Source of the DNA: Bordetella genomosp. 13
GTDB lineage: Bacteria; Pseudomonadota; Gammaproteobacteria; Burkholderiales; Burkholderiaceae_B
NCBI RefSeq assembly: GCF_007679965.1
Contig: NZ_VEHL01000009.1
Location: 248,001 to 312,000, forward strand
Length of the DNA: 64,000 bases
Direction: 5' to 3'
Below the pieces are notes generated by a model. The model was not told the origin of the DNA. It worked only from the letters and a program-made list of their open reading frames with translations, and searched no databases. The translations under genes were made by a program, and so were the position numbers. How positions within the stretch are numbered: position 1 is the first letter of the stretch; every line of letters starts with the position of its first letter. Below are positions 26,337 to 35,783 of this stretch, piece by piece.

Positions 26337-27311
26337 TTACTTCACGTCGCGGATGGCGTCGATGAGCTTCTTGTCGTACTTCTTGTAGTACTCCTTGTAG
26401 GCCGGCTCGACGGCCGCCGCGAACGCGGCGCGGTCGACCTGGTCCACCTGCATGCCGTCTTTCTTCAATTGCTCGGCGCCGGTCTTCTCGATGTTGTCGA
26501 CGAAGTTCCGCATGGCCTGGGCCGAATCCTTGCCGGCCTGCTGGAACGCCGCCTTCTGGTTGTCGGGCAGGCTGTCGTAGACGCTGCCGGACATCAGGAC
26601 CAGGGCGGGGCCATAGACGTGGCCGGTCAGGGACAGGTATTTCTGCATCTGCGACAGCTTGGCCGACGTGATCACCGACAGCGGATTCTCCTGGCCGTCG
26701 ATGGTGCCCTGCTGCAACGCGGTGGCGACCTCGGGCCAGGCCATGGGCGTGGGCAGGATGCCGATCTGGCGGAAGGCCGTGATGTGGATCGGGTTCTCGG
26801 TGGTACGGATCTTCAGGCCCTTGGCGTCGGCCGGCGTGCGCACCGGGCGCACGTTGTTCGTCAGGTGGCGAAAGCCCTGCTCACCCCAGGCCAGCGCGAC
26901 GATGCCGCGCGACGGGAACTTGGCCAGCATGTCCTGGCCGATCTTGCTGTCGAGCACCTTGCGCGCATGATCCAGGTCGCGCAGCAGGAACGGGATGTCG
27001 AACACGCCGGTCTCGGGCACGAAGTTCAGCGTGGCGCCGGTGGAAACGATGGCCAGGTCGATGGTGCCGATCTGCAGGCCCTCGATCACCTCGCGCTCGC
27101 CGCCCAGGGCGCTGTTGGCGAACTGTTGGACCTTGAACTTTCCGCCGCCCGCCGCCTCGATCGACTTGGCGAACGCGTCCGCTCCCGCGCCGTAGTGGGA
27201 CGACGTGGACAGGGCGTAGGCCATCTTCAGGGTCGTCTGGGCGGCGGCGGGCAGGGTGGCGGCCAGCGCGCTTGACGCCAGCAGGGTTGCGGCGAGCCAG
27301 GACTTGCGCAT
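26337..27311 (-). CDS. TRAP transporter substrate-binding protein (DctP-like)
   Basis: Periplasmic solute receptor of the TRAP system. 324 residues; signal peptide of about 24 residues ending PAAAQ. Domain features: the DctP-type GTIDLAIVSTGATLNFVPE, the ligand-contacting Arg in KGLKIRTTENPIHITAF, and LQQGTIDGQENPLSVI. The R-x-T-x-N-P context is that of organic-acid-binding DctP proteins, so a carboxylate is likely. First gene of the operon, divergent from the YbbP-like permease gene. Confidence 0.92.
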   Translation of the reverse strand: MRKSWLAATLLASSALAATLPAAAQTTLKMAYALSTSSHYGAGADAFAKSIEAAGGGKFKVQQFANSALGGEREVIEGLQIGTIDLAIVSTGATLNFVPETGVFDIPFLLRDLDHARKVLDSKIGQDMLAKFPSRGIVALAWGEQGFRHLTNNVRPVRTPADAKGLKIRTTENPIHITAFRQIGILPTPMAWPEVATALQQGTIDGQENPLSVITSAKLSQMQKYLSLTGHVYGPALVLMSGSVYDSLPDNQKAAFQQAGKDSAQAMRNFVDNIEKTGAEQLKKDGMQVDQVDRAAFAAAVEPAYKEYYKKYDKKLIDAIRDVK

Positions 27312-27591
27312 GTTGTCTTCTCCGTTGTCTTCAGAAACGTATCGTTCTTTGGCGGCTTTTCACCGCCAGGGCATGATAGCGGCATTCCCCGGCCGGATAG
27401 GAAGGGCAAGGGTTTTCACGGGTGCGCCCGCCCGATCGGGGGGCGCTGCGCGGCCCGCCGCCCGCGCGGTGCCGCGGCCGCGTCCGGCGCCGTGTTGAAC
27501 CTCCGGTCGAAGCCTTGGTCAGGTAAATTGCGCAACCCGGGCAGGGCGGGGGATGTCCCCTCGCCGGCCTTCGATTGGTTACGATTGGCCG

Positions 27592-30126
27592 ATGATGCAT
27601 TCCTCTGCTGCCCGACCTTCCCGTTCCGCTGGTGTTGCGGCCTCCTTCCGCCTGGGATTGCGCATGATGTTGCGCGACGCCCGCGCCGGCGAGCTGCGCC
27701 TGCTGGTGCTGGCGCTGGTCGTGGCCGTGGCGGCCATCACCAGCGTGGGCTTCCTGGCCGACCGCGTATCCCGCGCGCTGGAGCGCGACGCCAGCCAGAT
27801 GCTGGGCGCCGACCTGGTGCTGGAGGCCGACGAGCCCATTCCGGCCAAGTTCCTGGAACAGGCGAAGCAGGGTGGCCTGACGGTGGCCTCGTCCGTGCAG
27901 TTCCCGTCCATGGCCTCGGGCGGGGGCGGCGCGCAGCTGGTGTCGTTGAAGGCGGTCGAGCCGGGCTACCCGCTGCGGGGCTCGCTGCGCGTGGCCGACG
28001 AGGCATTCGGCCAGGACGCCGCCACGCGCGAGGTGCCCGAGCCGGGCAGCGTGTGGGTCGATCCCCAGTTGCTGTCCGCCCTGGGCATCAAGGTGGGCGA
28101 CACGATCGGCCTGGGCGACGCCAAATTCCGGGTGGCCAAGGTCCTGACCTACGAACCGGACCGCGGCATGCAGTTCGTCAACGTGGCGCCGCGCGCCATG
28201 ATGCGGCTGTCCGACCTGCAATCCACCGGCCTGGTCACGCTGGGCAGCCGGCTGGACTACATCATGCTGGTGGCCGGCCAGCCGCCCGAGGTGGCGGGCT
28301 ATTCCACCTGGCTGAACCAGAACCTGCAGCGCGGCCAGAAAGTGGCCACGGTGGAATCGGGCCGTCCCGAGGTGCGCCGCACGATGGACCGCGCGCAGCG
28401 CTTCCTGTCGCTGGTGGCCATGCTGGCTGTCATGATCTCGGCCGTGGCCGTGGCGCTGGCGGCCGGTCGCTTCATGCTGCGCCATCGCGACGGCATCGCG
28501 GTGATGCGCTGCCTGGGCGCGCAGCAGGGCGAGATCGCCCGCATGCTGGTCGCCGAGTTCGCCCTGATCGGCCTCTTGTCGTCCGCCGTGGGCGGGCTGC
28601 TGGGCTATGGCGTGCACGAACTGATGGTGTCGGCCCTGGCGGGCCTGATCGAGACCGAACTGCCGCGTCCCACGGTCATCCCGGCCCTGCAGGGCCTGCT
28701 GACGGGCGTGTTGATGCTGCTGGGCTTCGCGCTGCCGTCGCTGGCGCAACTGCGCCACGTGCCGCCCGCGCGCGTGCTGCGGCGCGACGCCGAGGGCCTG
28801 CGCCCGCGCAGCGCCCTGGGCTACGCGCTGGGGGCGGGGGGCCTGGCGCTGCTGATCTGGTGGTTCGCCGGCAACCTGCGCCTGGGTGCCGTGGTGTCGG
28901 GCGGCTTCCTGGGCGCCTTCCTGGTGTTCGCGCTGGTGGCCTGGGCCTGCGTGCAGGGCCTGGCGCGCGTGCGCCGCGCGGCGCAGGGCATGCCGGCGCT
29001 GCGCTTCGCGCTGGCCGGCGTGGTGCGCCGGCGCACCGCCACCATCACGCAGGTCTGCGCGCTGGCCATCGGCATCATGGCGCTTCTGCTGCTGACCCTG
29101 ACGCGCACCGACCTCATCGCGGGCTGGCGCGGCACGCTGCCCGACGACGCGCCCAACCGCTTCCTGATCAACGTGCAGCCCGACCAGCGCGAGGCCGTGG
29201 CCCGGCAGCTGGCCGACGGCGGGCTGGGCCAGGCGCAGCTGTGGCCCATGATCCGCGGCCGCCTGATCACCATCAACGACAGGCAGGTAGGGCCGGCCGA
29301 CTATGAAGAGCCGCGCGCCAAGCGCCTGGTCGACCGCGAATTCAACCTGTCGTACGGCGAAGACCTGCCCGGCTCCAACCGCATCGAGCAGGGCCGCTGG
29401 ATGCCTGCGGGCAGCCAGGGCGAGGTCTCGATGGAGTCCGGCCTGGCCACGACCCTGGGCGTGAAGCTGGGCGACAAGCTCGGCTTCGACGTGGCGGGCC
29501 AGACGGTGGAGGTGTCCGTCACCAGCCTGCGCCGGGTCGACTGGGATTCGATGCAGGTCAACTTCTTCGCCATCCTGTCGCCGGCCTCGCTGGCCGACAT
29601 GCCGCAGAGCTGGATCACGTCGTTTTACCTGCCGCCCGACAAGGCCCCCGTCCTGCGCGGCCTGGTGGCGCAGTTCCCCAACCTGACGGTGTTCGACGTG
29701 GGCGCCATGCTGCAGCAACTGCAGTCCGTGCTCGACCAGGTGGCCAGCGCCGTGCAGATGCTGTTCCTGTTCACCCTGCTGGCCGGCGTGCTGGTGCTGG
29801 CCGCGGCGCTGACGGCCACGCGCGACGAGCGCATGCGCGAGGCCGCCGTGCTGCGCGCCCTGGGCGCCACGCGCGGGCAGCTGGCACGCGCGCAGCGCAT
29901 CGAGCTGCTGGCCGTGGGCGGCCTGGCGGGCCTGCTGGCCGCGGCGGGCGCCACGGCCGTGGCCTGGGGCCTCGCCACTTATGTGTTCAACTTCGCCATG
30001 ACCTACAGCCTGTGGCCCTGGCTGGCCGGCCCCGCGGCCGGCATGGCGGGCGCGTGGGCCGGCGGCGCGCTGGCCCTGCGCGGCGTGCTGCGCACGCCGC
30101 CCCTGGTTACCCTACGAGAAGCCTGA
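27592..30126 (+). CDS. YbbP-like FtsX/MacB-type ABC transporter permease
   Basis: Large permease with two FtsX domains, as in YbbP; partners of this kind usually pair with a YbbA-like ATPase and move lipid-like or peptide substrates. 844 residues from ATG 27592. An N-terminal helix (LLVLALVVAVAAITSVGF) is followed by a large periplasmic domain; FtsX cores lie around residues 270-410 and 715-840 (LRALGATRGQLARAQRIELLAVGG). ATG 27553 would add 13 residues. No ATPase gene is adjacent. Stop and globin start share a base (TGATG). Confidence 0.88.
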   Translation: MMHSSAARPSRSAGVAASFRLGLRMMLRDARAGELRLLVLALVVAVAAITSVGFLADRVSRALERDASQMLGADLVLEADEPIPAKFLEQAKQGGLTVASSVQFPSMASGGGGAQLVSLKAVEPGYPLRGSLRVADEAFGQDAATREVPEPGSVWVDPQLLSALGIKVGDTIGLGDAKFRVAKVLTYEPDRGMQFVNVAPRAMMRLSDLQSTGLVTLGSRLDYIMLVAGQPPEVAGYSTWLNQNLQRGQKVATVESGRPEVRRTMDRAQRFLSLVAMLAVMISAVAVALAAGRFMLRHRDGIAVMRCLGAQQGEIARMLVAEFALIGLLSSAVGGLLGYGVHELMVSALAGLIETELPRPTVIPALQGLLTGVLMLLGFALPSLAQLRHVPPARVLRRDAEGLRPRSALGYALGAGGLALLIWWFAGNLRLGAVVSGGFLGAFLVFALVAWACVQGLARVRRAAQGMPALRFALAGVVRRRTATITQVCALAIGIMALLLLTLTRTDLIAGWRGTLPDDAPNRFLINVQPDQREAVARQLADGGLGQAQLWPMIRGRLITINDRQVGPADYEEPRAKRLVDREFNLSYGEDLPGSNRIEQGRWMPAGSQGEVSMESGLATTLGVKLGDKLGFDVAGQTVEVSVTSLRRVDWDSMQVNFFAILSPASLADMPQSWITSFYLPPDKAPVLRGLVAQFPNLTVFDVGAMLQQLQSVLDQVASAVQMLFLFTLLAGVLVLAAALTATRDERMREAAVLRALGATRGQLARAQRIELLAVGGLAGLLAAAGATAVAWGLATYVFNFAMTYSLWPWLAGPAAGMAGAWAGGALALRGVLRTPPLVTLREA

Positions 30127-30554
30127 TGACCGCTACCACCCGGGTCGAACCCATATTCGAGCCGCTGGACACCAGCAAGACCCTGTTCGAACTGCTGGGC
30201 GGCGAGCCCGCCCTGCATGCGCTGGTCGAGCGCTTCTACGACCTGATGGACCTGGAACCCGACTTCCGCGAGCTGCGCGCCGCGCACGGGCCCAGCCTGG
30301 ACGACGCGCGCCAGAAGCTGTTCCTGTTCCTGTGCGGCTATTTCGGCGGCCCGAACCACTACATCGAACGCTACGGCCATCCGCGCCTGCGCGCGCGCCA
30401 CCTGCCGTTCTCCATCGGCGAGATCGAGCGCGACCAGTGGGTGGCCTGCATGGGCCGCGCCATGCAGGACCAGGGCGTGCCGCCCGCGCTGCTGGACCGC
30501 ATCCTGCATTCGTTCTTCGGCGTGGCCGACTGGATGCGCAACCGTGCCGGTTGA
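30126..30554 (+). CDS. Group II truncated haemoglobin
   Basis: Haem protein of the TrHbO type, associated with oxygen or peroxide chemistry. 142 residues. Helix B/CD Tyr-Phe (RFYDLMDLEPDF), the family motif YFGGPNHYIERYGHPRLRARHLPFSI with the proximal His in RHLPF, and the G8 Trp in RDQWVACM are present. Its ATG overlaps the preceding stop by one base, and its own end overlaps the next gene by 11 bases, so expression is tied to both neighbours. Confidence 0.93.
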   Translation: MTATTRVEPIFEPLDTSKTLFELLGGEPALHALVERFYDLMDLEPDFRELRAAHGPSLDDARQKLFLFLCGYFGGPNHYIERYGHPRLRARHLPFSIGEIERDQWVACMGRAMQDQGVPPALLDRILHSFFGVADWMRNRAG

Positions 30555-31272
30555 CGCGCTGCCGGAAGGCACCCGCCAGCAGCCTTGGCCGGCGCCCGAC
30601 GCCGGCGCCATGCTGTGGAACGCGGCGCGGCTGGGCGCCGCGCCGCCCGCGCGCTGGTTCGATCCCGATTCGTATGGCGCAGACGCCAGTCCGGTGCAGG
30701 CCGGCGGCCGCCAGGCGGCCTGGATGGTGGCGGGGCAGGGCTGGCAGGGCGTGCTGCGCGCCTATCGCCGCGGTGGCCTGGTGGCCCGCATCAGCCACGA
30801 CGCCTATGCCTGGCGCGGCGAGAACGCCACGCGCAGCTTCCAGGAATACCGCCTGCTGGCGGCGCTGCACGCCCAGGGCCTGCGGGTGCCGCTGCCGCTG
30901 GCCGCCGGTTACTGGCGGCGCGGCTGGCGCTATCGCGCCGCCATCCTGGTCGAGCGCATTCCCGACGTCCGGCCGCTGGCCCACGCGCTGGACGCCTCGC
31001 CCGACGAGGTGGCCGGCGCCATCGCGCGCATGCATCGCGCGGGGGTGTGGCATGCCGACCTGAACGCCTTCAACATTCTGCTGGATGCGCACGGCCACGC
31101 CTGGCTGATCGACTTCGACCGGGGCCGGGCAGGCGGCCTGAGCGGCCGCGCGCGCGCCGGCAACCTGCTGCGGTTGCGCCGCTCGCTGCGCAAGGTCGCG
31201 GGCGAGCCGGGCGAGGCCTGGTGGCAGGGCCTGCAGGCCGCCTATGCGCGCGCCTGGGCGGCCGGGGCCTGA
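30544..31272 (+). CDS. kdkA: 3-deoxy-D-manno-octulosonic acid (Kdo) kinase
   Basis: Kinase-fold enzyme that phosphorylates the single Kdo of the LPS inner core. 242 residues from GTG 30544. Kinase motifs: ARISHDAYAWRG with the Lys-like region replaced by R-rich sequence, catalytic loop HADLNAFNILLD and the DFG equivalent LIDFDRGR. Length and motifs fit KdkA. Single-phosphorylated-Kdo core is a trait of Bordetella, Haemophilus and relatives. The first 11 bases overlap the globin gene. I did not identify partner LPS genes nearby. Confidence 0.85.
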   Translation: MPVDALPEGTRQQPWPAPDAGAMLWNAARLGAAPPARWFDPDSYGADASPVQAGGRQAAWMVAGQGWQGVLRAYRRGGLVARISHDAYAWRGENATRSFQEYRLLAALHAQGLRVPLPLAAGYWRRGWRYRAAILVERIPDVRPLAHALDASPDEVAGAIARMHRAGVWHADLNAFNILLDAHGHAWLIDFDRGRAGGLSGRARAGNLLRLRRSLRKVAGEPGEAWWQGLQAAYARAWAAGA

Positions 31273-31373
31273 GTCCGGGGCGTCGCCCAGGGGCGGATCG
31301 CGACAGCACGATGACGGCATCCGCGCCGCAAACCGCGCGGTTCGGGGGTCAACCCTTCTGCATCCCCCTGTGA

Positions 31374-31408
31374 AAAGGCTTTATTATTTTGCCTTTGGTT
31401 TTTTCCAT
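31374..31408 (+). other. Hairpin with T-run upstream of potF
   Basis: AAAGGC (31374-31379) pairs with GCCTTT (31391-31396), followed by GGTTTTTTCC. It could end the globin/kinase transcript or be part of the potF leader. The AT-rich loop also contains a TTATTATTTT stretch that might serve as promoter, so the role is undecided. Confidence 0.4.
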
Positions 31409-31433
31409 CACGCGTTTTGGCAAGGGGTACGCG

Positions 31434-32558
31434 ATGACATTCATGGTGGGCGCGCGGCTGGCGCTGGGCACGGCGCTGGCCGTAGCGGGTATCGGGGCAA
31501 CGGTGGTGTCGACCACGGCCCGGGCTCAGGACGGCAAGGTCGTCAACGTGTACAACTGGGCCGAATACACCGCGCCGGACACCATCCCCGGTTTCGAGAA
31601 GGAAACCGGCATCCGCGTGCGCTACGACGTGTACGACACCAACGACACGCTGCAGGCCAAGCTGCTGACCGGCAAGTCGGGCTACGACGTGGTGGTGCCG
31701 TCCACCCACTACGCCTCGCGCCAGATCGAGGCGGGCGTGTTCCAGAAACTGGACAAGTCGAAGATTCCCAACTGGAAGAACCTGGATCCCGACCTGATGG
31801 CCCTGGTGGCCACCGTCGACCCGGGCAACCAGTACGTCATCCCGTGGGGCTACGGCACCAACGGCCTGGGCTACAACGTCACCAAGGCCCGCGCCGCGCT
31901 GGGCGCCGACGCCGACCTGGGCAACTGGGACATCCTGTTCAAGCCCGAAAACGCGGCCAAGCTGCAGAGCTGCGGCATCTCCATGCTGGACGAGGCCGCT
32001 CAGGTCTTCCCGGCGGTGCTGCACTACATGGGCAAGGATCCCAACAGCGACAAGCCGGACGACTACAAGGCCGCGCTGGAAGTGCTGAAGAAAATCCGCC
32101 CCTACATCCGCCAGTTCAGTTCATCGGGCTACATCGACGAGCTGGCCTCGGGCGACCTGTGCATGGTGTACGGCTTCTCGGGCGACGTGATGATCGCCCG
32201 CCGCCGCGCCCAGGAGGCCAAGCGCACGGACGAGATCAATTATTTCCTGCCCAAGGGCGGCGCGCCCGCCTGGTTCGACGTGATGGCCATCCCGAAGGAC
32301 GCGCCCCACGTCGAGGCCGCGCACGCGTTCATCAACTATATCGAGACGCCGCAGGTGCACGCGGCCATCACCAACCACATGTACTACCCGAACGCCAACA
32401 AAGAGGCGCGCAAGTACGTGAACAAGGACGTGGCGGACAATCCCATGATCTACCCGCCGGCCGAGGTCTCCAAGACCTTGTTCGTGATCAAGGCCCAGCC
32501 CTTGCCCGTGCAGCGCCTGCAGACGCGCATGTGGAATGAACTGAAGTCCGGACGATAA
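31434..32558 (+). CDS. potF: Polyamine ABC transporter substrate-binding protein (PotF-like)
   Basis: Periplasmic receptor for putrescine/spermidine-type ligands. 374 residues from ATG 31434 (AAGGGG upstream); signal peptide of about 31 residues ending TTARAQ. Family landmarks: VNVYNWAEYTAPDTIPGFEKETG, YDVVVPSTHYASRQIEAG, VIPWGYGTNGLGYN and GFSGDVMIARRRA. First gene of the potFGHI operon. Confidence 0.92.
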   Translation: MTFMVGARLALGTALAVAGIGATVVSTTARAQDGKVVNVYNWAEYTAPDTIPGFEKETGIRVRYDVYDTNDTLQAKLLTGKSGYDVVVPSTHYASRQIEAGVFQKLDKSKIPNWKNLDPDLMALVATVDPGNQYVIPWGYGTNGLGYNVTKARAALGADADLGNWDILFKPENAAKLQSCGISMLDEAAQVFPAVLHYMGKDPNSDKPDDYKAALEVLKKIRPYIRQFSSSGYIDELASGDLCMVYGFSGDVMIARRRAQEAKRTDEINYFLPKGGAPAWFDVMAIPKDAPHVEAAHAFINYIETPQVHAAITNHMYYPNANKEARKYVNKDVADNPMIYPPAEVSKTLFVIKAQPLPVQRLQTRMWNELKSGR

Positions 32559-32563
32559 GCACC

Positions 32564-33691
32564 ATGAGCGAAAGCCGGTACCCGGCGCCCCAGGGCGGCG
32601 ACGCGGACGCGTTCGTCCAGGTCATCGACGTCGTCAAGATCTTCGGCGACACCGTCGCCGTGCAGTCCACCAACCTGTCGGTCCGCCGCAACGAGATCTT
32701 CGCCCTGCTGGGCAGCTCGGGCTGCGGCAAGTCCACGCTGCTGCGCATGCTGGCGGGCTTCGAGGAGCCCACCTCGGGCCGCATCCTGCTCGATGGCCAG
32801 GACATCACCGCCGTGCCGCCGTACCGCCGGCCGGTCAACATGATGTTCCAGTCTTACGCGCTGTTCCCGCACATGACGGTCGAGGCCAACGTGGCCTTCG
32901 GCCTGAAGCAGGAAGGCGTGGCGGCCAACGAGATCCACGACCGCGTGTTCGAGGCGCTCGATCTGGTGCAGATGGCCGGCTATTCGCGGCGCAAGCCGCA
33001 CCAGCTGTCGGGCGGCCAGCAGCAGCGCGTGGCGCTGGCGCGCAGCCTGGTCAAGGGCCCGAAGCTGCTGCTGCTGGACGAGCCCATGTCGGCGCTGGAC
33101 AAGCAGATCCGCCAGAAGACGCAGATCGAGCTGGTCAGGATCCTGGAGAAGGTCGGCGTGACCTGCATCATGGTCACGCACGACCAGGAAGAGGCCATGA
33201 CCATGGCCACGCGCCTGGCCGTGATGACCGAAGGCCAGATCGTGCAGAGCGGCACGCCGCAGGACGTCTATAACTTCCCGGGCTCGCGCTTCGTGGCGGG
33301 CTTCATCGGCAGCACCAACCTGTTCACGGGCACCATCGTGGTCGACGAGGCCGACCACGTGGCCATCGAGTGCGAGGACCTGGCCCGCCCGCTGTACGTC
33401 AACCACGGCGTGAGCGAACCGCTGGGCATGGAGGTGCACGTTTCGCTGCGGCCCGAGCGCATGATGGTGTCGCGCGAACTGCCGCAAGGCGACTACAACT
33501 GGGCGCGCGGCGTGGTCGGGCACGTGGCCTGGATGGGCGGCCAGACGCGCTACCAGATCCGCCTGGATTCCGGCAAATCCATCGAGGCCCTGGTGCCCGG
33601 CATGATGCTCTCGCGCATGGACGCGCCCGGCGTCGACGAAGAGATCTTCGTCAGCTGGGACGCCGCCAGCCCCACGGTGCTGGCGTCATGA
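32564..33691 (+). CDS. potG: Polyamine ABC transporter ATPase (PotG-like)
   Basis: ATPase of the polyamine importer, 375 residues. Walker A GSSGCGKST near residue 52, Q-loop MMFQSYALFPHMT, signature LSGGQQQR, Walker B LLLLDEPMSALDKQ and H-loop MVTHDQEEAM, then a C-terminal TOBE domain. Five bases after potF; the stop overlaps the potH start (ATGA). Confidence 0.93.
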   Translation: MSESRYPAPQGGDADAFVQVIDVVKIFGDTVAVQSTNLSVRRNEIFALLGSSGCGKSTLLRMLAGFEEPTSGRILLDGQDITAVPPYRRPVNMMFQSYALFPHMTVEANVAFGLKQEGVAANEIHDRVFEALDLVQMAGYSRRKPHQLSGGQQQRVALARSLVKGPKLLLLDEPMSALDKQIRQKTQIELVRILEKVGVTCIMVTHDQEEAMTMATRLAVMTEGQIVQSGTPQDVYNFPGSRFVAGFIGSTNLFTGTIVVDEADHVAIECEDLARPLYVNHGVSEPLGMEVHVSLRPERMMVSRELPQGDYNWARGVVGHVAWMGGQTRYQIRLDSGKSIEALVPGMMLSRMDAPGVDEEIFVSWDAASPTVLAS

Positions 33692-34605
33692 AGCGCCTGC
33701 CGCTGCGCCGCTGGGCGCCCTCGGGGCGCGCGCTGGCCATCGTCCCGCCGTACGCCTGGCTGGTGCTGTTCCTGCTGGTGCCGTTCCTGCTGGTGTTCAA
33801 GATCAGCTTCGCCGAGCTTGAATTCGGCATCCCGCCGTACACGCCGCTGGCGCAATTCCAGGACGAGGCGCTGCAGCTCAGCCTGCACCTGCGCGGCTAC
33901 ATCCTGCTGTTCACCGACAGCCTGTACCTGGCCACGTACCTGAACTCGGTGAAGATGGCCGGCATCACCACGCTGTGCTGCATCCTCATCGGCTATCCGA
34001 TGGCCTATTACATCGCGCGCTCGGCGCCCTCGGTGCGCAACGTGCTGCTGCTGGGCGTGATCCTGCCGTTCTGGACCTCGCTGCTGTTGCGCGTGTATGC
34101 CTGGGTGGGCATCCTGCGCAACGACGGCCTGTTGAACAAGGCGCTGATGGCGCTGGGCCTGATCTCGTCGCCGCTCGAGATCTACCGCACCGACACCGCC
34201 GTGTACATCGGCATGGTCTACGCCTACCTGCCGTTCTTCATCCTGCCGCTGTACGCCAACCTGGTGAAGATGGACCTGCGCCTGCTGGAGGCCGCCTACG
34301 ACCTGGGCGCGCGCCCGTGGCAGGCGTTCTGCCGCATCACCGTGCCGCTGTCCATGCCGGGCGTCATCGCGGGCGCCATGCTGGTGTTCATTCCCTGCGT
34401 GGGCGAGTACGTCATCCCCGAGATGCTGGGCGGCGCCAACACGCTGATGATGGGCCGCGTCATGTGGAACGAGTTCTTCAACAACGCCGACTGGCCCATG
34501 GCCTCGGCCGTCACCTGCGTGATGGTGCTGCTGCTGCTCGTGCCGCTGGCCCTGTTCCAGTACAACCAGATGCACGGCCAGGCGCCCGCCGGAGGCCGCC
34601 GATGA
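33688..34605 (+). CDS. potH: Polyamine ABC transporter permease (PotH-like)
   Basis: Inner-membrane permease, 305 residues. Six hydrophobic segments, the first at about 17-40. EAA loop LLEAAYDLGARPWQAFCRITVPLS and the family segment GEYVIPEMLGGANTLMMGRVMWNEFF are clear. ATGA overlaps at both ends with potG and potI. Confidence 0.93.
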   Translation: MKRLPLRRWAPSGRALAIVPPYAWLVLFLLVPFLLVFKISFAELEFGIPPYTPLAQFQDEALQLSLHLRGYILLFTDSLYLATYLNSVKMAGITTLCCILIGYPMAYYIARSAPSVRNVLLLGVILPFWTSLLLRVYAWVGILRNDGLLNKALMALGLISSPLEIYRTDTAVYIGMVYAYLPFFILPLYANLVKMDLRLLEAAYDLGARPWQAFCRITVPLSMPGVIAGAMLVFIPCVGEYVIPEMLGGANTLMMGRVMWNEFFNNADWPMASAVTCVMVLLLLVPLALFQYNQMHGQAPAGGRR

Positions 34606-35408
34606 AGGGCCCGAACAAGACGTTGCGCGCCATCGCGCTGGCGGTGGGCTACGGCTTCCTGTACGTGCCCATCCTCAGCCTGATGGTGTTCTCGTTCAAC
34701 GATTCTGCCATGGTCACCACCTGGAGCGGCTTCTCGCTGCGCTGGTACGGCCAGCTGCTGCAGGACGACGCGCTGCTGTCGGCGGCCTGGCTGTCGCTGC
34801 GCATCGCGGTGTTCACGGCCACCGCCGCGGCGGTGCTGGGCACCTGGGCCGGCTACGTGCTGGCGCGCATGCGGCGCTTTCCCGGCATCGCGCTGTACGT
34901 CGGCATGTTGAGCGCCCCGCTGGTCATGCCCGAAGTGGTGCTGGGCATCTCGCTGCTGCTGATGTTCGTCGAGCTGCGCGGGCTGTTGGGCTTTCCGGCC
35001 GAGAACGGCATGTTCACCATCTGGATCGGCCACGTCACGCTGTGCATGGCCTTCGTGGCGGTGGTCATCCAGTCGCGCGTGCGCGACCTGGACCGCTCGC
35101 TGGAAGAGGCCGCGCTCGATCTCGGCGCCACGCCGGCCCGCGTGTTCTTCAGCATCACGCTGCCGCTGATCGCGCCGGCCGTGGTGTCGGGCTGGCTGCT
35201 GGCCTTCACCCTGTCGCTGGACGACGTGGTCATCTCGTCGTTCCTGTCGGGGCCGGGGTCCACCACGCTGCCCATGGAAGTCTTCTCACGCGTGCGCCTG
35301 GGCCTGAAGCCCGAGGTCAATGCCCTGGCCACGCTGTTCATCCTGGCCGTCGGCACCTGCGTGATCGTGGCCAACCGCATGCAGTGGCGCAAGGAGGCCC
35401 GCAAATGA
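34602..35408 (+). CDS. potI: Polyamine ABC transporter permease (PotI-like)
   Basis: Second permease, 268 residues, with FSFNDSAMVTTWSGFSLRWYGQLLQD at the first periplasmic loop, EAA loop LEEAALDLGATPARVFFSITLPLI and the motif LDDVVISSFLSGPGSTTLPMEVFSRVR. The stop overlaps the next start (ATGA at 35405), coupling it to a small ArsC-like protein, which is unusual for a transporter operon. Confidence 0.93.
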   Translation: MKGPNKTLRAIALAVGYGFLYVPILSLMVFSFNDSAMVTTWSGFSLRWYGQLLQDDALLSAAWLSLRIAVFTATAAAVLGTWAGYVLARMRRFPGIALYVGMLSAPLVMPEVVLGISLLLMFVELRGLLGFPAENGMFTIWIGHVTLCMAFVAVVIQSRVRDLDRSLEEAALDLGATPARVFFSITLPLIAPAVVSGWLLAFTLSLDDVVISSFLSGPGSTTLPMEVFSRVRLGLKPEVNALATLFILAVGTCVIVANRMQWRKEARK

Positions 35409-35761
35409 CCCAACCCACCCTGTACGGCCTGGCCAAGTGCAGTACCTGCGTCAAGGCGCGCGACTGGCTCGACGCCCATGGCGTGGCGCACACCTTCGTC
35501 GATTACCGTGACCACCCCGTGCCCGCCGCCACGCTGAAGGCGTGGGCGGACAAGGTGGGCGGCTGGGAGAAGCTGGTCAACCGCACCTCCATGACCTGGC
35601 GGGCGCTGTCCGACGAGCAGAAGGCCGCCTCCACCGACAAGCAATGGTCCGCCCTGATCGCCGGGTATCCCGCGCTGGTGCGCCGCCCCGTCACCGTCAC
35701 GCCCGACGGCGAGGTCACCGTGGGCTTTTCGGAAAAGCGCTACGGCGAACGCTTCGCCTGA
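35405..35761 (+). CDS. ArsC/Spx-family thioredoxin-fold protein (YffB-like)
   Basis: 118 residues. The redox motif is CSTC (LAKCSTCVKARDWLDAHG) at residues 12-15, in a thioredoxin-like fold typical of YffB; the Arg of arsenate reductases is represented in LVRRPVTVTPDG. YffB proteins resemble arsenate reductase but their substrate is not settled. Translationally coupled to potI, with mpg 22 bases downstream. Confidence 0.85.
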   Translation: MTQPTLYGLAKCSTCVKARDWLDAHGVAHTFVDYRDHPVPAATLKAWADKVGGWEKLVNRTSMTWRALSDEQKAASTDKQWSALIAGYPALVRRPVTVTPDGEVTVGFSEKRYGERFA

Positions 35762-35783
35762 GGCCGGACGCGGGTCGCGCGGC

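Noticed and set aside
27331..29718. Long open reading frame on the reverse strand (about 795 codons) opposite the YbbP-like permease
   Set aside because: Its composition (A, Q, H, R, G) is the usual reverse-frame shadow of a GC-rich gene, and it has no ribosome site or family motif.
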